This document shows, one piece after another, positions 61,385 to 64,000 of a stretch of DNA of 64,000 nt. Origin of the DNA: Amoebidium appalachense (taxonomy: Eukaryota; Ichthyosporea); NCBI GenBank assembly GCA_963693365.1, contig CAVNZM010000004.1, positions 11,408,001 to 11,472,000 on the forward strand, written 5' to 3'. Below the pieces are notes generated by a model that saw only the letters and a program-made list of their open reading frames with translations, was not told the origin of the DNA and searched no databases. Numbering within the stretch: the first letter of the stretch is position 1; each line of letters begins with the position of its first letter. The position numbers were made by a program, and so were the translations under genes.

Positions 61385-62951
61385 GGTGAACACGACGGAC
61401 GGAGGATGAACTACCAAAAAGCATAAGGAGAAGAAAAAAAATGGAAGGGAAGAGGCTAGAGGAAGGCAAATGCGAGGGGACGGACAAGATTTAGAGGGAG
61501 GCAGGAGACGAGTGGAGGGTTGTTAATGTGCCTTAAACATGCCAATGAATGGCGAGGGGAGGGGACTCGGGAGGCTGAGAGGAATAACTTTAACTGAAGG
61601 CAGAACTCGTGACGAGAAAGCTTAATCATGGCAAAAAAAAAGAGGAGGGAGAGGGCGGGGGGGAATGGGGGGGAAGGGGGGGGGGGGAGGGGGGGGGGAA
61701 TAGGCCAGAGGGTGGGGGATGCGAGAGAGAGAGAGAGAGAGAGAGTGTGTGTGTATGGTGTGTGTGTGGGGGGGGAGGGGGAGGGGGAGGGGGATCGGAG
61801 AAAGTGCCGCGGGGGGGGGGGGGGGGGGGGGGGGGGAGAGAGAGAGAGGAAGGCATTACTTTTGTGGTAGCCTGAATGATCGCAGTGGAGATGTGCATGC
61901 GGTCATGGGGTCAGACCACGGGGTGTCCTTATACTGCTCATACATCGGCGTGATGGCTGTTGGTGCAAGAGTGTGATGGTTAATGATTATGTTAGTTCAC
62001 CGTGTGGTGCATTATTTCAACTAACGTTCACATGGAGGCTTAAACTTACGGTCCAAAGGAGTCGAAAACATTTGCAAGGTGACCACCAAAGGGTGGTTGA
62101 GATTATCAGAGTGGTGAATGTGAGCGTTTTGATTGTCCGCAGTTAAATACATATGCCCAACTAAGTGACATGATTGTGTGTGTGCCTTCCGTTGTAACGA
62201 TTTTTAGTGTTGTTGTGGTTGTGAGAGGAGCAAGGGGGTGGCCCAGGAATATTTTTCCATTGAAGAGATTGTACACTGCACTATGCGTGAGGTGCGCTTG
62301 CACTATACACGCTCATTGAGAATGCATCAATGTGTGTGCATTTGGTGCGGCCACGTGCAGATAGACCTAGTCGATGAATTGAGAGTATACCAAAGAAGAC
62401 GTGAAAAACTCAAATTATAAACACGCAACAACCTCATTTACCCCTACTTCACGTGATGACGGGCACCTATCTTTTGAACGAAAAACGAGAAAGGTTGTTG
62501 TGTGTTTGTGGCAGCATGGCCCGCTCCCCTCTATCCCCGCTCTTTCAAATCCCCTCCCCCAACCTCCCCACAACGTCCCCCCTCCCCCCCCCCCCCCCCT
62601 CCTACCACACCTCCTTCCATCCCCCCTCCCCCCTTAAAAAAATAAAATCATGACATGAGTTCAATCTCCCCCCCCCCACCCCCCCACCCACTCGCCCACC
62701 CATGGCCACTCGCCCACTTTACCCACCTCACCCACCCCCACCAAAGAAAATAGTTAAAATTTCAGAAAAAAAGAAAAAAAAACAAGGTTTCCCCCCGTTA
62801 TTAATATAGGAGAGTGCATACGTAGTCCCATGGGTGCAGGCAGGAGCATCTGGCCGGTGTTTGTCACGCCTGGAAGCAGAAGACGGTCGTCCCTGCACGC
62901 CAGAATGAATGGCTGGCACATCATCATGTCCGTGGCCGTATCCATGTTCAT
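58531..62951 (-). CDS. bHLH-leucine-zipper transcription factor, Max/Mlx-like
   Basis: Five exons in gene order: 62951-62822, 61956-61860, 60572-60385, 60017-59931 and 58628-58531 (TAA); about 199 residues, phases 1, 2, 1, 1 all matching. The basic region is KERRRMNRLAEQKRR with Glu96 and Arg100 in the E-box-contacting positions; the usual His is Asn92. Helix 1 is DALKSGLTDLKKIVP. A long, charged, Gly-rich loop follows. Helix 2 begins TKASTIRQTIEYIKSLQ and runs into a short zipper ending LLEQENVFL. RLAEQKRRDALK is closest to Mlx among the bHLH proteins I know. The first ATG is chosen as MNMD at 62951; a further 5' exon is possible. The last exon is the least certain. Likely nuclear, binding E-boxes as a dimer. 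Confidence 0.85.
58639..58730. repeat. (TG)n microsatellite
   Basis: About 92 bp of pure TG, 10 nt from the last-exon acceptor of the bHLH gene. On the gene strand it reads (CA)n before the acceptor. Confidence 0.95.
59530..59945 (-). repeat. Tandem copies of an exon-end/5' splice-site segment
   Basis: AACCATTTAC (or AACCATTTACT-like) followed by GCAGGAAC occurs at about 59536, 59658, 59768 and 59921. On the gene strand each reads a variant of GTTCCTGC|GTAAATGGTTTG. The copy at 59931 is the real donor of bHLH exon 4. Copies are separated by G-rich spacers of about 90-140 bp. Confidence 0.8.
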
Positions 62952-63570
62952 GTTCTCTGCCAAGACCACGCCGTGCGTGCACATACACGTGTATTGCCCT
63001 TAATTTAACCTGTTTTAGGTGATGATTTACCGGTATAAAATGTACAAGGTGGAGTGCCAGAGAGGCGGTACCGTGGGGCAAAATTACAACAGAATGGCAT
63101 TGATCGTGTTACTCTATGTGACACAAAACTAACGTGCACATGGAGGCTTAGTAAACGGTCTGAAGGGGGATGAAAAAAGCTTGCAAATCGACTAATGAAA
63201 CGTTGGTGTTAATCAAGTGGCGGTTGCCTGCGTCTCTTACCTAACTATGATGCTGTACAATTTCCGTGAAGGCACATGCATCTTACGTCTATGTTTACAG
63301 GCTTGCGTGCCCTTATTACAGCACAACCAACACAAAAACAAAAACAAAACTCCCTCCCTGGCATGTGCCTCTCCTCTTTCGTTCTAGAATTCTCAGCCAG
63401 CACCACATGCACCTGGTCTTGTTCATGCGGTTGTGGGGGGGGGGAGGAGGACCAACAAAGTGAGCAGGCTGAACGTGTTTGGCTTCCTGCCAAGTTCCCG
63501 GACATGCCTTTTTGGGTAGCGGTAATAGTATTGCGTGATTGCAGACAAATGAAAAAGCTGGGTTGTGAAC
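62952..63570. other. Region upstream of the bHLH start codon
   Basis: May hold a 5' non-coding exon and promoter of the bHLH gene. The acceptor-like TTGGCAG just before the chosen ATG suggests at least one upstream exon. Minus-strand frames here (for example 63245-63505) carry no motif. Confidence 0.4.
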
Positions 63571-63693
63571 AGATAGCCTACCTGTAAATTACAACATCCT
63601 TGATTTTATACTAAACACACGTAACTACGACCTGTTTATTAGATGTATTGATTGGCTTGAGAAACACATCACTACAAAATTCTAAGCGCACGC

Positions 63694-63761
<68 letters not shown>

Positions 63762-63791
63762 CCAGCTGATACCGAGTGTCCCAGGGGAGCC

Positions 63792-63833
<42 letters not shown>

Positions 63834-63997
63834 GGGGAACCCCAACTAATTGATTTCTCTTAGTCTTTATGGTGTCTCGTAGAGAAAGTAAACCCTGATA
63901 TATAGTCATCACCCGACATCTATGTACGTGATCATGATATACCGCTGAGGGGATATTCCGAGCAAAAACCCCCCATACCTGAGACTGGTCTCTCTTT
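63571..63997 (+). mobile_element. 5'-truncated copy of the LINE 3' end
   Basis: Matches the minus strand of 7027-6598 from AGATAGCCTACCTG through the last ORF2 codons, the (CA)n tract, ACCAGCTGATACCGAGTGTCCC, the poly(A) and about 165 nt beyond it. Only point differences and tract-length changes are visible. The 5' flank is unrelated to LINE sequence. It runs to the window edge and may continue. Confidence 0.92.
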
Positions 63998-64000
63998 AAA

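Overview
The window is nuclear DNA from an intron-rich, probably unicellular eukaryote. The evidence is spliceosomal GT-AG introns in every protein-coding gene, two canonical eukaryotic tRNA genes, an APE-type LINE, and introns packed with (CA)n/(TG)n and very long poly-C/poly-G runs. Only about 7.4 kb of the 64 kb is host coding sequence. An ANKRD13-family gene, a Max/Mlx-like bHLH-zipper gene and a TIMP-like gene together hint at a holozoan protist (choanoflagellate, filasterean or ichthyosporean grade). That is inference from gene content, and I cannot name the species. All gene models were built by hand from acceptor/donor pairs with matching reading phase. Internal phases are consistent unless noted.

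Layout. 140-5156 (+): 3' part of a gene I do not recognise, with a tRNA-Ala(AGC) gene in one intron. 5223-6597: simple repeats and a small repetitive element. 6598-11345 (-): nearly full-length LINE with ORF1, overlapping ORF2 and a frame-shifted ORF2 C-terminus. 12304-30465 (+): a gene of about 27 exons for a type II membrane glycoprotein with an LRR / receptor-L-like ectodomain, with a tRNA-Asp(GTC) gene in one intron. 32687-41934 (-): an eight-exon ANKRD13-family gene. 43090-47227 (+): a five-exon ankyrin-repeat protein, head-to-head with ANKRD13. 49571-51696 (-): a four-exon secreted TIMP-like (netrin/NTR domain) protein. 53716-57121 (+): a six-exon OsmC-family peroxidase with an organelle-type presequence. 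58531-62951 (-): a five-exon bHLH-zipper factor. 63571-63997 (+): a 5'-truncated copy of the LINE 3' end, inverted relative to the first, so the window is bracketed by inverted copies.

The genes do not form one pathway. The most notable items are the TIMP-like gene with a Cys directly after its signal peptide, a dispersed intronic repeat of about 100-140 bp that abuts poly-C, the strong C-then-A polarity of composite homopolymers, T-rich tandem arrays ending at splice acceptors, and LINE copies that share sequence beyond their poly(A).
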